NCBI GenBank assembly: GCA_016927965.1
Contig: JAFGLP010000083.1
Coordinates: forward strand, 1 to 21,832
Direction of reading: 5' to 3'
Source of the DNA: Dehalococcoidia bacterium
GTDB lineage: Bacteria > Chloroflexota > Dehalococcoidia > GIF9 > UBA5629
DNA length: 21,832 bases
Both the position numbers and the translations under genes were made by a program. The notes under the pieces are model-generated. The model searched no databases. It worked only from the letters and a program-made list of their open reading frames with translations, and was not told the origin of the DNA. Positions 1 to 8,072 of this stretch are shown piece after piece. Position 1 is the stretch's first letter; each line of letters begins with the position of its first letter.

Positions 1-3
1 AAG

Positions 4-201
4 GTGAAACTAACTGAGATAAAGGCGTTAAGCGACGCTGAACTGCAAAAAAAATTGGAGGAAGCTCACCAGGAATTGTTTAACCTGCGATTGAAGTTGG
101 CAACCAAGCAACTGGTTAATCACCGTGAGTTGCCGCGCGTCCGGAAAAGGATCGCAAGAATAAACACTATAATTCGCGAGAGGGAGCTCGGCAAGAAATA
201 A
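4..201 (+). CDS. rpmC: 50S ribosomal protein L29
   Basis: L29 is a small helical protein of the large subunit that sits near the peptide exit tunnel, next to L23. The 65-residue product has the usual L29 length and shows the family pattern: an N-terminal KLTEIKALSDAEL segment, a middle helix around ELFNLRLKLATKQL, and a C-terminal RVRKRIARINTIIRER helix. Translation starts at a GTG directly preceded by AAG, only three bases from the window edge, so its ribosome binding site lies mostly outside, presumably inside the end of rplP. The next gene, rpsQ, begins 3 nt after its stop. This is the L29-S17-L14 order typical of bacterial S10/spc operons. Confidence 0.95.
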   Translation: MKLTEIKALSDAELQKKLEEAHQELFNLRLKLATKQLVNHRELPRVRKRIARINTIIRERELGKK

Positions 202-204
202 GAA

Positions 205-510
205 ATGGAAAAAAACCGGAAAGTCAGATTTGGAAAAGTAACCAGCAACAAAATGGCTAAAACGGTGGTCGTGCAGGTGGAAAGCCTGCGCAGGCACCCT
301 CTTTATCATAAAGTTGTCAAGCAGTCTTCCACTTTTAAAGTACATGATGAAGAAAACGCTTGTAATGTCGGCGACGTAGTAAAGATAGTAGAGACACGGC
401 CGCTTTCCAAGGACAAAAGATGGCGGCTGGTGGAGATAATACGCAAAGCAGATGTAGTTGGTGCCTTGAAAGACGAAGTGGAAACAGGCCAATCAGGAGA
501 ACCGAAGTGA
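205..510 (+). CDS. rpsQ: 30S ribosomal protein S17
   Basis: S17 is a primary 16S rRNA-binding protein with an OB fold. The 101-residue product shows the family core: [21 protein letters not shown] near the N terminus (residues about 5-26), a [20 protein letters not shown] stretch, and the [25 protein letters not shown] signature (about 53-78). It carries a C-terminal tail of about 20 residues (ending TGQSGEPK) beyond the compact fold, as many bacterial S17 proteins do. The ATG lies 3 nt after rpmC. Its TGA stop overlaps the GTG start of rplN (sequence GTGA), which suggests coupled translation. Confidence 0.95.
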   Translation: MEKNRKVRFGKVTSNKMAKTVVVQVESLRRHPLYHKVVKQSSTFKVHDEENACNVGDVVKIVETRPLSKDKRWRLVEIIRKADVVGALKDEVETGQSGEPK

Positions 511-875
511 TTCAGAGGGAAACCAGGTTAAAAGTAGCTGATAATACAGGCGCCCGTCAGGTTATGTGCATAGGGGTACCGGGTGGTACAGGCAGACGGT
601 ATGCTTCTGTTGGAGACGTAATAACATGCACTGTGAAGCGTGCTGTCCCAAATGGCGTCGTTAAGAAGGGAGATGTTGTAAAAGCGGTGATCGTTAGAAT
701 ATCCTTTCATCATCATCGGCCAGACGGGTCATATGTACGTTTTGATGATAACGCGGCTGTAATTCTTGATGATAAAGGGAACCCGAAAGGGACCCGGATC
801 TTCGGACCGGTAGCAAGGGAACTCAGAGACAGGAATTTTATGAAGATCATTTCCCTTGCTCCAGAGGTGCTCTGA
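507..875 (+). CDS. rplN: 50S ribosomal protein L14
   Basis: L14 is a universal large-subunit protein at the subunit interface, near L19 and the binding site of the silencing factor RsfS. I chose the GTG at 507, which overlaps the rpsQ stop, because it gives the family N terminus (M/V)[17 protein letters not shown] and the usual 122 residues. An upstream in-frame ATG at 420 would add 29 unrelated residues from inside rpsQ. The family C terminus [19 protein letters not shown] is intact. One oddity is residues 65-70, which read ISFHHH just before RPDGSYVRF, where most bacteria have a basic TKKGVR-like loop. rplX follows after one base. Confidence 0.95.
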   Translation: MIQRETRLKVADNTGARQVMCIGVPGGTGRRYASVGDVITCTVKRAVPNGVVKKGDVVKAVIVRISFHHHRPDGSYVRFDDNAAVILDDKGNPKGTRIFGPVARELRDRNFMKIISLAPEVL

Positions 876-876
876 A

Positions 877-1188
877 ATGAAAATCCATAAGAATGATACT
901 GTTCTTATTGTGGCTGGCAAGGACAGGGGTAAAAAAGGTAAAGTGCGCAAAGCTATACCGGACAAAGATACCGTGATAGTGGAAGGGCTAAACATGATCA
1001 AACGCCATTCCAAAACCAAGGGTCAGACCAGGCAGGCAGGCATTATCGAGTTGGAGGGGCCTATCCATATCTCCAACGTGATGGTTATATGTAATAAATG
1101 CAGTAAGCCGGCACGCCTTGGTTATAGAATCCTGGAAGACGGAAAAAAAGCCAGGTATTGTCATAACTGCTCTGAAATTATCGATTAA
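877..1188 (+). CDS. rplX: 50S ribosomal protein L24, zinc-ribbon form
   Basis: L24 initiates assembly of the large subunit by binding the 5' domain of 23S rRNA. The ATG at 877 gives 103 residues beginning MKIHKNDTVLIVAGKDRGKKG, the KOW-motif start of the family. An in-frame ATG at 856 lies inside rplN and would add a non-homologous heptapeptide. The central EGLNMIKRH motif is present. The C terminus contains two Cys pairs, C72/C75 (CNKC) and C95/C98 (CHNC), that look like an intact four-cysteine zinc ribbon. In many bacteria these positions are partly or wholly replaced. Zinc binding is inferred from the spacing. Confidence 0.95.
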   Translation: MKIHKNDTVLIVAGKDRGKKGKVRKAIPDKDTVIVEGLNMIKRHSKTKGQTRQAGIIELEGPIHISNVMVICNKCSKPARLGYRILEDGKKARYCHNCSEIID

Positions 1189-1205
1189 ATTGAGGTAACC
1201 CAATA

Positions 1206-1748
1206 ATGGCAAGGCTGAAAGAAAGATATAAAAAAGAAATAGTGCCGCTGCTGGTTAAGAAGTACGGTTATAAGAACGTTATGGAAACACCCCGCGTGGT
1301 TAAAATCGTATTGAATCTCGGTATGGGGGAATCGCTGGCTAATGCCAAGGCGATGGAAGCTGCCGAGAAAGATCTCAGTACCATTGCCGGTCAGCATCCT
1401 GTAGTCACCAAGGCGAAAAAGTCGATTGCGGCTTTTAAACTGAGGGAGGGGGTCCCGATCGGCATGATGGTCACGCTACGCGATAAAAGGATGTATGAGT
1501 TTCTGGATAAGCTGGTAAGCGTGGTTTTACCTAGGATACGCGATTTCCAGGGCATTTCCAGGGATGCTTTTGACGGTCAGGGCAATTATACTCTCGGCAT
1601 GAAAGAGCAGATTGTGTTCCCTGAAATAGAATATGATAAGGTCGACAAAACCAGGGGCCTTGAAATAACCATCGTGACCACGGCGAAGACTGATGAAGAT
1701 GGCAGACGGTTGCTCGAGGCGATCGGTATGCCGTTTAAGAAAAATTAG
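1206..1748 (+). CDS. rplE: 50S ribosomal protein L5
   Basis: L5 binds 5S rRNA and contacts the P-site tRNA and the small subunit across bridge B1b. The 180-residue product matches the usual length and carries the family landmarks: [22 protein letters not shown] at the N terminus, [15 protein letters not shown] (about 30-44), [17 protein letters not shown] (about 71-87), and [19 protein letters not shown] followed by [16 protein letters not shown] near the C terminus. The end, [15 protein letters not shown], is canonical. A GAGGT ribosome binding site lies about 10 nt before the ATG, in the 17-nt gap after rplX. Confidence 0.96.
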   Translation: MARLKERYKKEIVPLLVKKYGYKNVMETPRVVKIVLNLGMGESLANAKAMEAAEKDLSTIAGQHPVVTKAKKSIAAFKLREGVPIGMMVTLRDKRMYEFLDKLVSVVLPRIRDFQGISRDAFDGQGNYTLGMKEQIVFPEIEYDKVDKTRGLEITIVTTAKTDEDGRRLLEAIGMPFKKN

Positions 1749-1760
1749 TAAGGTAGAACA

Positions 1761-1946
1761 ATGGCGAAACTGTGTAAGATAAATAAAGCAAACCGGCCCC
1801 CGAAATATAAAGTACAGCAGCATAACCGCTGCAAGGTCTGCGGCAGGCCTAGGGCCTATATCCGGAAGTTCGGCATCTGCAGGATTTGTTTCCGGACTTT
1901 GGCCCTGAGGGGAGAGTTGCCGGGAGTACGTAAATCAAGCTGGTAA
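1761..1946 (+). CDS. rpsZ: 30S ribosomal protein S14 type Z (zinc form)
   Basis: S14 is a late-assembling protein of the 30S head. The 61-residue product is the short, zinc-binding type Z rather than the ~100-residue zinc-free form. Four cysteines at C24, C27, C40 and C43 (CKVC and CRIC) give the zinc ribbon. The C-terminal [10 protein letters not shown] is the classic S14 end. The N terminus [18 protein letters not shown] has an extra Cys at residue 5 that is not part of the ribbon. The gene lies between rplE and rpsH as in most bacterial spc operons and is often simply called rpsN. An AAGG motif precedes its ATG. Confidence 0.95.
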   Translation: MAKLCKINKANRPPKYKVQQHNRCKVCGRPRAYIRKFGICRICFRTLALRGELPGVRKSSW

Positions 1947-1970
1947 TTAAGTTAGCGGAGTTGTTTATCA

Positions 1971-2363
1971 ATGGTTACTGATCCGATTGCTGATTTGTTA
2001 ACAAGAGTTCGTAATGCTGCCATGGCACATCATGACAGTACGCTGGTCCCTGCTTCAAAAATGAAGATATCTATCGCCAAAATCCTTAAAGATGAAGGAT
2101 TTATTATAGATTTTTCCATTGTGAAAGGCGAACCGCAGCGCATGATTAAAATTATACTTAAATACATCGATAAACAGCCTGCTTTTATCGGTCTTGAGCG
2201 TGTGAGTAAGCCGGGGCTCAGGGTATTTGCTGGAAGGACGGAAATCCCGAGAGTATACGGAGGTCTCGGCATCGCTATAATGTCGACTTCAAAGGGACTG
2301 ATGACCGGCCAGGAAGCTTGGAAAAAGAATCTTGGCGGCGAAGTATTATGTTATGTATGGTAA
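1971..2363 (+). CDS. rpsH: 30S ribosomal protein S8
   Basis: S8 binds the central domain of 16S rRNA and in many bacteria also represses its own operon. The 130-residue protein has the standard start [15 protein letters not shown], the middle block [19 protein letters not shown], and the C-terminal signatures [19 protein letters not shown] and [10 protein letters not shown]. The last of these is the rRNA-binding end of the family. The ATG is preceded by a GGAG motif in a 24-nt spacer after rpsZ. I saw no obvious S8-binding mimic in the operon, but I could not fold the mRNA. Confidence 0.96.
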   Translation: MVTDPIADLLTRVRNAAMAHHDSTLVPASKMKISIAKILKDEGFIIDFSIVKGEPQRMIKIILKYIDKQPAFIGLERVSKPGLRVFAGRTEIPRVYGGLGIAIMSTSKGLMTGQEAWKKNLGGEVLCYVW

Positions 2364-2385
2364 TTGAACTCAGAGAGGTGAACCT

Positions 2386-2940
2386 GTGTCTCGTATAGGA
2401 CGAATGCCCATCGTGATCCCATCAGGGGTCAAAGTGAAAATTGAAGGCAACCAGATTACTGTTGAGGGAAGCAAAGGTAAGCTGTCCCGCTCGTTCCATC
2501 CTGAGATGAAGATTTCTCAGGAAGAGGGGAAGCTGGTTGTTACGCGTCCCAGTGATAACAGGCTGCACAGGTCGTTGCACGGCCTTAGCAGGTCATTGCT
2601 GGCTAATATGGTGGACGGCGTTACCAAAGGCTTTGAAAAGAGCCTTGAACTGACAGGCGTGGGCTACAGGGCACAAAAGACCGGCAGCAAAGTCACGTTG
2701 CAGGTTGGATACAGCCACCCCGTAGAGTTTGATCCGCCCCAGGGTATTGATATTGTCATTGATGGAACGAATAAAATTCGTGTGGTTGGCGTAGATAAAG
2801 AGCTTGTTGGTGAAACAGCCGCCGAGATAAAACGCATCAGGATACCAGATGCTTACAAGGGTAAAGGCATCAAGTATGCTGGCGAACGTCTCCGATTGAA
2901 GGCTGGTAAAGCCGGCAAGACCGCCACTAAAGGGAAATAA
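2386..2940 (+). CDS. rplF: 50S ribosomal protein L6
   Basis: L6 lies near the factor-binding region of the large subunit, beside the sarcin-ricin loop. The 184-residue product shows the tandem-domain L6 layout: [17 protein letters not shown] at the N terminus, [27 protein letters not shown] in the middle (about 71-97), and the C-terminal signature [16 protein letters not shown] (about 151-166) followed by a basic tail. The start is a GTG at 2386, chosen because it gives the family N terminus and follows a GAGAGGTGA ribosome binding site at about 5 nt. rplR begins 2 nt after its stop. Confidence 0.96.
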   Translation: MSRIGRMPIVIPSGVKVKIEGNQITVEGSKGKLSRSFHPEMKISQEEGKLVVTRPSDNRLHRSLHGLSRSLLANMVDGVTKGFEKSLELTGVGYRAQKTGSKVTLQVGYSHPVEFDPPQGIDIVIDGTNKIRVVGVDKELVGETAAEIKRIRIPDAYKGKGIKYAGERLRLKAGKAGKTATKGK

Positions 2941-2942
2941 GA

Positions 2943-3308
2943 ATGGCTAAAGTAAGTTCTAATGTAGCACGCAAGAGGCGTCATGCCCGCATCAGGGCCA
3001 ATCTGACAGGAACGACTGTCAAGCCGCGGCTGTGTGTCTTCCGCAGCCTGAGCAATATATATGCGCAGATTATAGATGACTCCTGTGGCTTGACACTGGC
3101 GTCGGCGGGGAGCATCAGCGCAGAGATCAAAGAACAGGCTGAGAGTAAGAATAAAAGCCAGGTTGCTGAGCTGGTCGGATCGACTGTTGCCAAGCTGGCA
3201 CAGGATAAGGGCATCAGCGAGGTGGTGTTTGACCGGGGCGGTTATAAATACCACGGCAGGATCAAAGCGCTGGCTGAATCAGCGCGTAAAGCCGGGTTAA
3301 AATTCTGA
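2943..3308 (+). CDS. rplR: 50S ribosomal protein L18
   Basis: L18 binds 5S rRNA and, with L5, carries it into the large subunit. The 121-residue protein has the expected basic N terminus ([14 protein letters not shown]), the [19 protein letters not shown] block (about 28-46) and the C-terminal end [26 protein letters not shown], which is diagnostic for the family. The gene begins 2 nt after rplF, so its ribosome binding site lies inside the rplF 3' end. rpsE follows after 10 nt. Confidence 0.96.
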   Translation: MAKVSSNVARKRRHARIRANLTGTTVKPRLCVFRSLSNIYAQIIDDSCGLTLASAGSISAEIKEQAESKNKSQVAELVGSTVAKLAQDKGISEVVFDRGGYKYHGRIKALAESARKAGLKF

Positions 3309-3318
3309 GGAATTTATT

Positions 3319-3861
3319 ATGAAAGCTGCAACTAGAATATATACACCAACGCCGAGGATCGATATCACCGACATGGAATTCACGGAGAAACTGGTATCGC
3401 TGGACCGTGTTACCAAGGTGGTAAAAGGCGGTAAAAATATGCATTTCCGCGCACTGGTAGTGGTGGGCGATGGCAAAGGCCACGTGGGTGTCGGTCTCGG
3501 TAAGGCCCGTGAAGTACCTGAGGCCATCAGGAAAGCGGGAGTTGCTGCCAAGAAAAGCGTCATCAGCATGGTTTTCAAGGACAATACCATTCCGCATGCC
3601 AGCCTTTCCAAATTCGGGGCAGCAAGGGTGCTGCTGAAGCCGGCCGCGCCGGGAACAGGCGTGATTGCAGGCGGTGGAGTGCGTGCAGTGGTCGAAGCAG
3701 CAGGCGTAAAAGATATTTTGACTAAATCGCTGGGATGTGCCAACCCAGTCAATGTTACCAAGGCAACAATTCTTGCGTTGGCCAACCTTAGGGACCCTCA
3801 AGAGAGCATCAGGAGGAGAAAAGGAATGGCAGAAGCTGAGGAGAATCAGGCAAGTGGCTAA
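3319..3861 (+). CDS. rpsE: 30S ribosomal protein S5
   Basis: S5 helps maintain decoding accuracy and is part of the mRNA entry channel helicase with S3 and S4. The 180-residue product has the double-stranded RNA-binding-like N-terminal domain ([20 protein letters not shown] and [20 protein letters not shown], about residues 16-65). It also has the C-terminal signature [17 protein letters not shown] (about 112-128) and [19 protein letters not shown]. The tail, rich in Glu, Ala and Arg, is variable in the family. A GAGGAA motif precedes the ATG. The last 8 nt overlap the start of rpmD. Confidence 0.96.
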   Translation: MKAATRIYTPTPRIDITDMEFTEKLVSLDRVTKVVKGGKNMHFRALVVVGDGKGHVGVGLGKAREVPEAIRKAGVAAKKSVISMVFKDNTIPHASLSKFGAARVLLKPAAPGTGVIAGGGVRAVVEAAGVKDILTKSLGCANPVNVTKATILALANLRDPQESIRRRKGMAEAEENQASG

Positions 3862-4048
3862 GATACGCATTAAGTGGATAAAAAGTGATATTGGATATGC
3901 GGGAGACCAGCGGCGGACGATCAAAGCGCTGGGATTTCACAGGCTAAATGAAGTGGTCGAGAAAGAAGATACTCCTGTCATCAGGGGTATGATTGCCAAA
4001 GTCAGCCATATGATATTTGTAGAAGAGAACGAACATGGATCAAAGTAA
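3854..4048 (+). CDS. rpmD: 50S ribosomal protein L30
   Basis: L30 is a small large-subunit protein with a ferredoxin-like fold. I place the start at GTG 3854, inside the last codons of rpsE, because it gives [20 protein letters not shown] and 64 residues, close to the usual size. An in-frame ATG at 3737 would add 39 residues with no resemblance to L30. The family motifs [20 protein letters not shown] and [10 protein letters not shown] are present. The gene overlaps rpsE by 8 nt and rplO by 14 nt, so translation of the three is probably coupled. Confidence 0.93.
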   Translation: MAKIRIKWIKSDIGYAGDQRRTIKALGFHRLNEVVEKEDTPVIRGMIAKVSHMIFVEENEHGSK

Positions 4049-4478
4049 GTTAGGGCCGCCGGCAGGCGCCAAACATAAGAAAAAACGCGTAGGCTGCGGA
4101 GACGGCAGCGGGCACGGCACGTTTTCGAGCAGAGGCTGCAAGGGACAAAAATCCCGTTCGGGTAAAGACCTGCGGCCGGGTTTTGAAGGCGGTCAGCTGC
4201 CGATTATCAGAAGGCTGCCCTGGACCCGCGGTTTTACCAATGTTGCCAAGATATATTACACCCCCGTCAATGTGGGTGATTTAAAGGTGTTCGAGGCAGG
4301 CACCGAAGTAAGCCCTGAATCTCTTGCTGAGGCGGGCCTCGTCAAATCGGCAGGCAAGCCAGTCAAGATTCTGGGCAGCGGCGATTTGGACCGTGCCCTG
4401 ACAGTGAAGGCAAATAAGTTTACACAGAGTGCAAAGGCTAAAATCGAAGCTGCCGGTGGTAAGGTAGAGGAGATCTAA
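4035..4478 (+). CDS. rplO: 50S ribosomal protein L15
   Basis: L15 is a late-assembly large-subunit protein with a long, basic N-terminal arm running through 23S rRNA. The 147-residue product shows that arm (KHKKKRVGCGDGSGHGTFSS then RGCKGQKSRSG), the FEGGQLPIIRRLPWTRGFTN block (about 50-69), and the C-terminal globular part ending in AKIEAAGGKVEEI. The ATG is inside rpmD, giving a 14-nt overlap. The usual KLHDLKPAPGA start is replaced by the shorter [12 protein letters not shown]. The next ATG, of secY, comes one base after its stop. Confidence 0.95.
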   Translation: MDQSKLGPPAGAKHKKKRVGCGDGSGHGTFSSRGCKGQKSRSGKDLRPGFEGGQLPIIRRLPWTRGFTNVAKIYYTPVNVGDLKVFEAGTEVSPESLAEAGLVKSAGKPVKILGSGDLDRALTVKANKFTQSAKAKIEAAGGKVEEI

Positions 4479-4479
4479 C

Positions 4480-5799
4480 ATGCCGCAGACACAGTCCAGG
4501 CCCCGCCTGATCCAGGCTATGATAGATGCTTTCTCTTTGCCGGACCTCAGGCAGAAGCTTATCTTTACCTTGATGATGCTGGTCATCTTCAGGTTTGTGG
4601 CACATGTGCCCATACCGGGCGTCGACCTAGCGGCGCTGCAGAAGATTTTTGAGAACAGCCAGTTGCTGGGCATGCTGGACTTATTCAGCGGCGGCGCCAT
4701 GCGCAGTTTCAGCGTTGCTGCCATGGGTGTATACCCGTATATTACTTCATCGATCATAATGCAGTTGCTGGTACCCGTAATTCCTGCTCTGCGCAGGCTT
4801 TCGGAAGAGGGCGAATCAGGCAGGAACAGGATCAACCAGATTACTCACTGGCTTACCATACCGCTGGCTGCGATGCAGGGTTTCGCCCAGTTACAGTTAT
4901 TGCGCAGCATGGGTGGAGTGGGCGCCAGCGGAGCGCTGGAAACTGTAGCTATTATTGTTACGCTCACAGCAGGCACCATGTTCCTTGTATGGATAGGCGA
5001 GCTTATTACCGAGAGGGGTATCGGCAACGGTGTCTCGATCATTATTTTTGGCGGTATCATTGCACAGTTGCCGCAGACAATCGGTGGCGGTTTTGTGGCA
5101 GGCCAGACCAACTGGGGCGGCATAGCCGCATTCGGCATTTTGGCGCTAATTACTATCGTATTGATCGTGATATTCACCGAAGGGCACAGGCGCATCCCGG
5201 TACAGTACGCCAAGACAGCCTTCAGGGGCGGCAAGATGTATCGTCAGGCCGGTTCCAGCTATGTGCCGCTGAGGGTCAATATGGCAGGCATGATCCCTTT
5301 GATCTTTGCCATGTCGCTAATGATTTTCCCCGGTACTATCGCAAGCTACTTTGCTGCTCCGACCGGCCAGGAAGCTAACTTCGCCAATGCCATCATGGAA
5401 TGGTTCAACCCCAGCACACCACCACCGATCGGGCTTTTCTACTGGGTTTTATATTTTGTATTGGTAGTGGCGTTTACGTTTTTCTATACCATGGTCATAT
5501 TTGAACAGATGAACCTGGCGCGTACCCTGCAGAGGCAGGGAGGATTTGTGCCGGGAGTCAGGCCAGGCAAGCCGACAACGGATTATTTAAATAACGTTAT
5601 CAACCGGCTAACCTGGGGAGGCGCTCTTTTCCTGGGAGTGGTGGCTATTATGCCGTTCTTTGCCAGCTCGATTACTAACGTGGCCAACTTGACACTGTCC
5701 AGCACGGGCATCCTGATCGTGGTCGGCGTTGCACTGGATACAATGAAGCAGATTGAAGCGCAGCTTACGATGAGGCGCTACGAAGGCTTCTTAAAGTAA
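4480..5799 (+). CDS. secY: Protein translocase subunit SecY
   Basis: SecY forms the membrane channel of the Sec translocon, working with SecE, SecG and SecA or the ribosome. The 439-residue protein has the typical length and ten-helix hydrophobic pattern. The first helix begins near KLIFTLMMLVIFRFV (about 22-36). The plug and second helix region reads GMLDLFSGGAMRSFSVAAMG (about 67-86), followed by VYPYITSSIIMQLL. The cytoplasmic loop with SEEGESGRNRINQ (about 108-120), the ERGIGNGVSIIIF motif (about 180-192), and the FVPGVRPGKPT loop (about 359-369) with a downstream RLTWGGALFLG helix are all family hallmarks. The C terminus MRRYEGFLK is canonical. It sits at the standard position after rplO. 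Confidence 0.97.
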   Translation: MPQTQSRPRLIQAMIDAFSLPDLRQKLIFTLMMLVIFRFVAHVPIPGVDLAALQKIFENSQLLGMLDLFSGGAMRSFSVAAMGVYPYITSSIIMQLLVPVIPALRRLSEEGESGRNRINQITHWLTIPLAAMQGFAQLQLLRSMGGVGASGALETVAIIVTLTAGTMFLVWIGELITERGIGNGVSIIIFGGIIAQLPQTIGGGFVAGQTNWGGIAAFGILALITIVLIVIFTEGHRRIPVQYAKTAFRGGKMYRQAGSSYVPLRVNMAGMIPLIFAMSLMIFPGTIASYFAAPTGQEANFANAIMEWFNPSTPPPIGLFYWVLYFVLVVAFTFFYTMVIFEQMNLARTLQRQGGFVPGVRPGKPTTDYLNNVINRLTWGGALFLGVVAIMPFFASSITNVANLTLSSTGILIVVGVALDTMKQIEAQLTMRRYEGFLK

Positions 5800-5804
5800 G
5801 GAGG
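5798..5804 (+). promoter_or_regulatory. Strong Shine-Dalgarno site for adk
   Basis: AAGGAGG overlaps the TAA stop of secY and lies 9 nt before the adk ATG at 5814. It matches the anti-Shine-Dalgarno sequence across all seven bases, unlike the weak or missing sites of most genes in this operon. This suggests adk is initiated independently rather than only by coupling. Confidence 0.75.
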
Positions 5805-5813
5805 ATATCGCAA

Positions 5814-6473
5814 ATGTTCTTTATATTGCTTGGAGCACCGGGAGCTGGGAAGGGCACTCAGGCGGATATAATAGTAAAAGAGATGTCGTTACCTCATGTA
5901 GCTTCAGGTGACCTTTTCAGGCATGCATTGAAGAACGGGACGGAGTTGGGTAAACAGGCGGAATCTTATATGAAGGCGGGCCAGCTTGTTCCCGACGAGA
6001 TTACTATCAAGATGATTCTGGAACGTGTGGGCCAGCCCGATTGCAAGAACGGCTGTGTGTTTGATGGTTTCCCCAGGACATTGGAGCAGGCCAAGGCACT
6101 GGATGATGCCCTGGCAAAACAGAGTAAGGCTATTGAGAAGGCAATATATATCGAGGTCCCTTCTGAAGTATTGCTGGACAGGCTGACTGGAAGGTGGGTA
6201 TGCCGTACCTGCCAGTCACCTTACCATCAGAAGAACTCTCCTCCTTCCAAAGAGGGTGTTTGCGATAAGTGCTCCGGTGAGTTATATCAGCGGGCTGATG
6301 ATAAGGAAGAGACAATCAACGAGCGTCTGAAGGTATATTTCGCTCAGACCATGCCCCTGCTTGAGTATTATGAGAAAAAGGACAGGTTGTTCAGGGTCAA
6401 CGGCAACCAGCATATAGATAGCGTGGGCAAAGACATCGTAAAATTCCTTAAAGGATTAAAGCAGAGTAAATAG
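5814..6473 (+). CDS. adk: Adenylate kinase, long zinc-lid form
   Basis: Adenylate kinase balances ATP + AMP with 2 ADP in the cytoplasm. The 219-residue product has the P-loop GAPGAGKGT at residues 7-15, the AMP-site block ASGDLFRHAL (about 30-39), FDGFPRTLEQA (about 83-93), and the lid entry LTGRWVC. The lid carries four cysteines, C130, C133, C150 and C153, the pattern of the structural zinc site found in long bacterial forms such as those of Gram-positives. RADDKEETINERL follows the lid, as in the family. It lies between secY and map, the usual order. Its TAG stop directly abuts the map ATG. Confidence 0.96.
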   Translation: MFFILLGAPGAGKGTQADIIVKEMSLPHVASGDLFRHALKNGTELGKQAESYMKAGQLVPDEITIKMILERVGQPDCKNGCVFDGFPRTLEQAKALDDALAKQSKAIEKAIYIEVPSEVLLDRLTGRWVCRTCQSPYHQKNSPPSKEGVCDKCSGELYQRADDKEETINERLKVYFAQTMPLLEYYEKKDRLFRVNGNQHIDSVGKDIVKFLKGLKQSK

Positions 6474-7223
6474 ATGACTATCATAAAAACGGCCGAAGAG
6501 ATCACAATTATGCGTGAGGCCGGACGGCTTGTAGCAGTAGTCCTGCAAAAGATGAGTGAAGCAGTTAAACCGGGCATGAAGACCAAACAACTGGATGAAA
6601 TTGCCGAAAAAGAAGTCGGCAAGTTCTCATCTGCCCGCGCTTCCTTCAAGGGATATCATAATTTTCCGGCCAGCATTTGCGTTTCGGTCAATGATGAGGT
6701 CGTACACGGGATACCGGGCAGCAAGGTCTTAAAAGAAGGAGATATTGTATCGCTCGACTTTGGTATAATTTACAATGGGTACCAGGGTGATGCTGCCATA
6801 ACGGTGGGGGTAGGAAAGATCAGTGAAGAGGCACGCCAGCTGATGCAGGTCACCAGGGATTCCCTGATGCAGGGTATTGGTGCAGCACGCGACGGCGGGA
6901 CTCTGGGAGATATCGGAGCGGCCATCCAGGGCTATGTTGAGGCGAATGGGTTCAGCGTGGTCAGGGAATATTCAGGCCACGGCATCGGCAGGGACATGCA
7001 TGAAGACCCCCTGATCCCTAATTTCGGCATTAAAGGAGAAGGGATGAAGCTCAGGGATGGAATGACCCTGGCGCTGGAGCCGATGGTCAACAAAGGCGGC
7101 TGGAAAACCAGATTGAACTCAAATGGCTGGACGGTACACACGGCCGACAGGAGCCTGTCTGCCCATTTTGAGCATACCATTGCAATCAGGGAAAATGAGA
7201 CTGAAATACTGACTTTGCTGTAA
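6474..7223 (+). CDS. map: Methionine aminopeptidase, type I
   Basis: This enzyme removes the initiator methionine from nascent proteins in the cytoplasm. The 249-residue product has the length of a minimal type I enzyme with no N-terminal zinc-finger extension. All expected metal ligands are visible: D95 and D106 ([16 protein letters not shown]), H169 (YSGHGIG), E202 (LALEPMV) and E233 (AHFEHT). The substrate-binding H78 sits in [10 protein letters not shown]. The ATG immediately follows the adk stop with no gap, so it probably depends on coupled translation. infA follows after 8 nt. Confidence 0.96.
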   Translation: MTIIKTAEEITIMREAGRLVAVVLQKMSEAVKPGMKTKQLDEIAEKEVGKFSSARASFKGYHNFPASICVSVNDEVVHGIPGSKVLKEGDIVSLDFGIIYNGYQGDAAITVGVGKISEEARQLMQVTRDSLMQGIGAARDGGTLGDIGAAIQGYVEANGFSVVREYSGHGIGRDMHEDPLIPNFGIKGEGMKLRDGMTLALEPMVNKGGWKTRLNSNGWTVHTADRSLSAHFEHTIAIRENETEILTLL

Positions 7224-7231
7224 TATTGTAT

Positions 7232-7450
7232 ATGGATAAAAAAGAAGCTATCGAGGTCGAAGGAACAGTGGTTGAAACATTGCCCAATGCTAACTTCAGG
7301 GTGGAGCTGGCTAATGGACATAAGGTGCTGGCGCATATCTCAGGCAAGATGCGCAGGCACTATATAAGGATACTGCCGGCGGATAAAGTGCTGGTGGAGT
7401 TATCGCCTTACGACCTGGCAAGGGGCAGGATAACTTACCGCTTTAAGTAA
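7232..7450 (+). CDS. infA: Translation initiation factor IF-1
   Basis: IF-1 occupies the A site of the 30S subunit during initiation and assists IF-2 and IF-3. The ATG at 7232 gives exactly 72 residues, the standard length. An in-frame TTG two codons upstream (7226) would add only Met-Tyr. The OB-fold signatures [40 protein letters not shown] and the C-terminal [17 protein letters not shown] are all canonical. No Shine-Dalgarno motif is evident, so translation is probably coupled to map, which ends 8 nt upstream. It is the last gene before the 82-nt gap that carries a promoter-like sequence. Confidence 0.96.
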   Translation: MDKKEAIEVEGTVVETLPNANFRVELANGHKVLAHISGKMRRHYIRILPADKVLVELSPYDLARGRITYRFK

Positions 7451-7465
7451 AAAGCAAAGCTTATT

Positions 7466-7494
7466 TTGACATAAAGTGAATAAAGGGATATATT
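7466..7494 (+). promoter_or_regulatory. Predicted internal sigma70-type promoter before rpmJ
   Basis: TTGACA at 7466-7471 is a perfect -35 element. It is followed by a 17-nt spacer and TATATT at 7489-7494, a five-of-six -10 element. The predicted start is near 7501, leaving a leader of about 30 nt before the rpmJ ATG at 7533, with GAGGA at 7518-7522 as ribosome binding site. It lies in the only sizeable gap of the ribosomal block, between infA and rpmJ, and would allow separate expression of rpmJ through rpsI. This rests on sequence match only. Confidence 0.7.
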
Positions 7495-7532
7495 ATTAAG
7501 CGGTTTTTTTGGAAAACGAGGACATATACAAA

Positions 7533-7646
7533 ATGAAGGTTAGAGCATCAGTAAAAAAGCGTTGTGAGAAATGTAAAATTATAAGGCGCCGCGGCGTTGT
7601 GCGGGTAATTTGCAGCAACCCTAAGCATAAGCAGCGTCAGGGATAG
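7533..7646 (+). CDS. rpmJ: 50S ribosomal protein L36, zinc form
   Basis: L36 is the smallest large-subunit protein and binds near the base of the central protuberance of 23S rRNA. The gene encodes 37 residues, [20 protein letters not shown] followed by [17 protein letters not shown]. The zinc ligands of the C+ form are present at C11, C14, C27 and H32. GAGGA lies 10 nt before the ATG. It is the first gene downstream of the predicted internal promoter and sits between infA and rpsM, its usual place in Gram-positive and Chloroflexota-like operons. Confidence 0.97.
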   Translation: MKVRASVKKRCEKCKIIRRRGVVRVICSNPKHKQRQG

Positions 7647-7665
7647 TCACAGGAGTATATAGAAG

Positions 7666-8055
7666 ATGGCTCGTATTTCAGGTGTAGATATACCGAGGGA
7701 AAAACAGGTGGTTTATTCCCTTCAATATATTCATGGCATCGGTTCCGGCGCCAGCAGGAAAATTCTGGCTGATGTGAATATAGATCCGGCGAAAAAGGTC
7801 AAAGACCTTACAGATGAAGAAGTCAGCCGTATCCGTGAGAAGATAGATAAGGAATATAGAGTAGAAGGCGATCTTCGCAGGGAAGTTACGCTGAATATAA
7901 AGAGACTTATTGAAATAGGAAGCCGCCGTGGCGTAAGGCATAGGAGGAACCTGCCCGCAAGGGGACAGAGAACGCGTACCAATGCCCGGACCAAGCGTGG
8001 GGTAAAGAGGACGGTAGCCGGCAGAGGCCAGAAGCGCGGTGCTACCAAGAAATAA
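7666..8055 (+). CDS. rpsM: 30S ribosomal protein S13
   Basis: S13 sits in the 30S head and makes the B1 bridges to L5 and the 23S A-site finger. The 129-residue protein starts [20 protein letters not shown] and contains [14 protein letters not shown] (about 22-35), the [14 protein letters not shown] helix, and [20 protein letters not shown] (about 85-104), the family signature. It ends in a basic [16 protein letters not shown] tail that reaches towards the P-site tRNA. AGGAG precedes the ATG by about 10 nt in a 19-nt gap after rpmJ. Confidence 0.97.
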   Translation: MARISGVDIPREKQVVYSLQYIHGIGSGASRKILADVNIDPAKKVKDLTDEEVSRIREKIDKEYRVEGDLRREVTLNIKRLIEIGSRRGVRHRRNLPARGQRTRTNARTKRGVKRTVAGRGQKRGATKK

Positions 8056-8072
8056 AGGAGTAACCAGGTAAT

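Noticed and set aside
4989..5378. A 129-codon frame within secY
   Set aside because: It overlaps the full SecY frame in another phase and encodes a Trp/Arg-rich product with no family resemblance.
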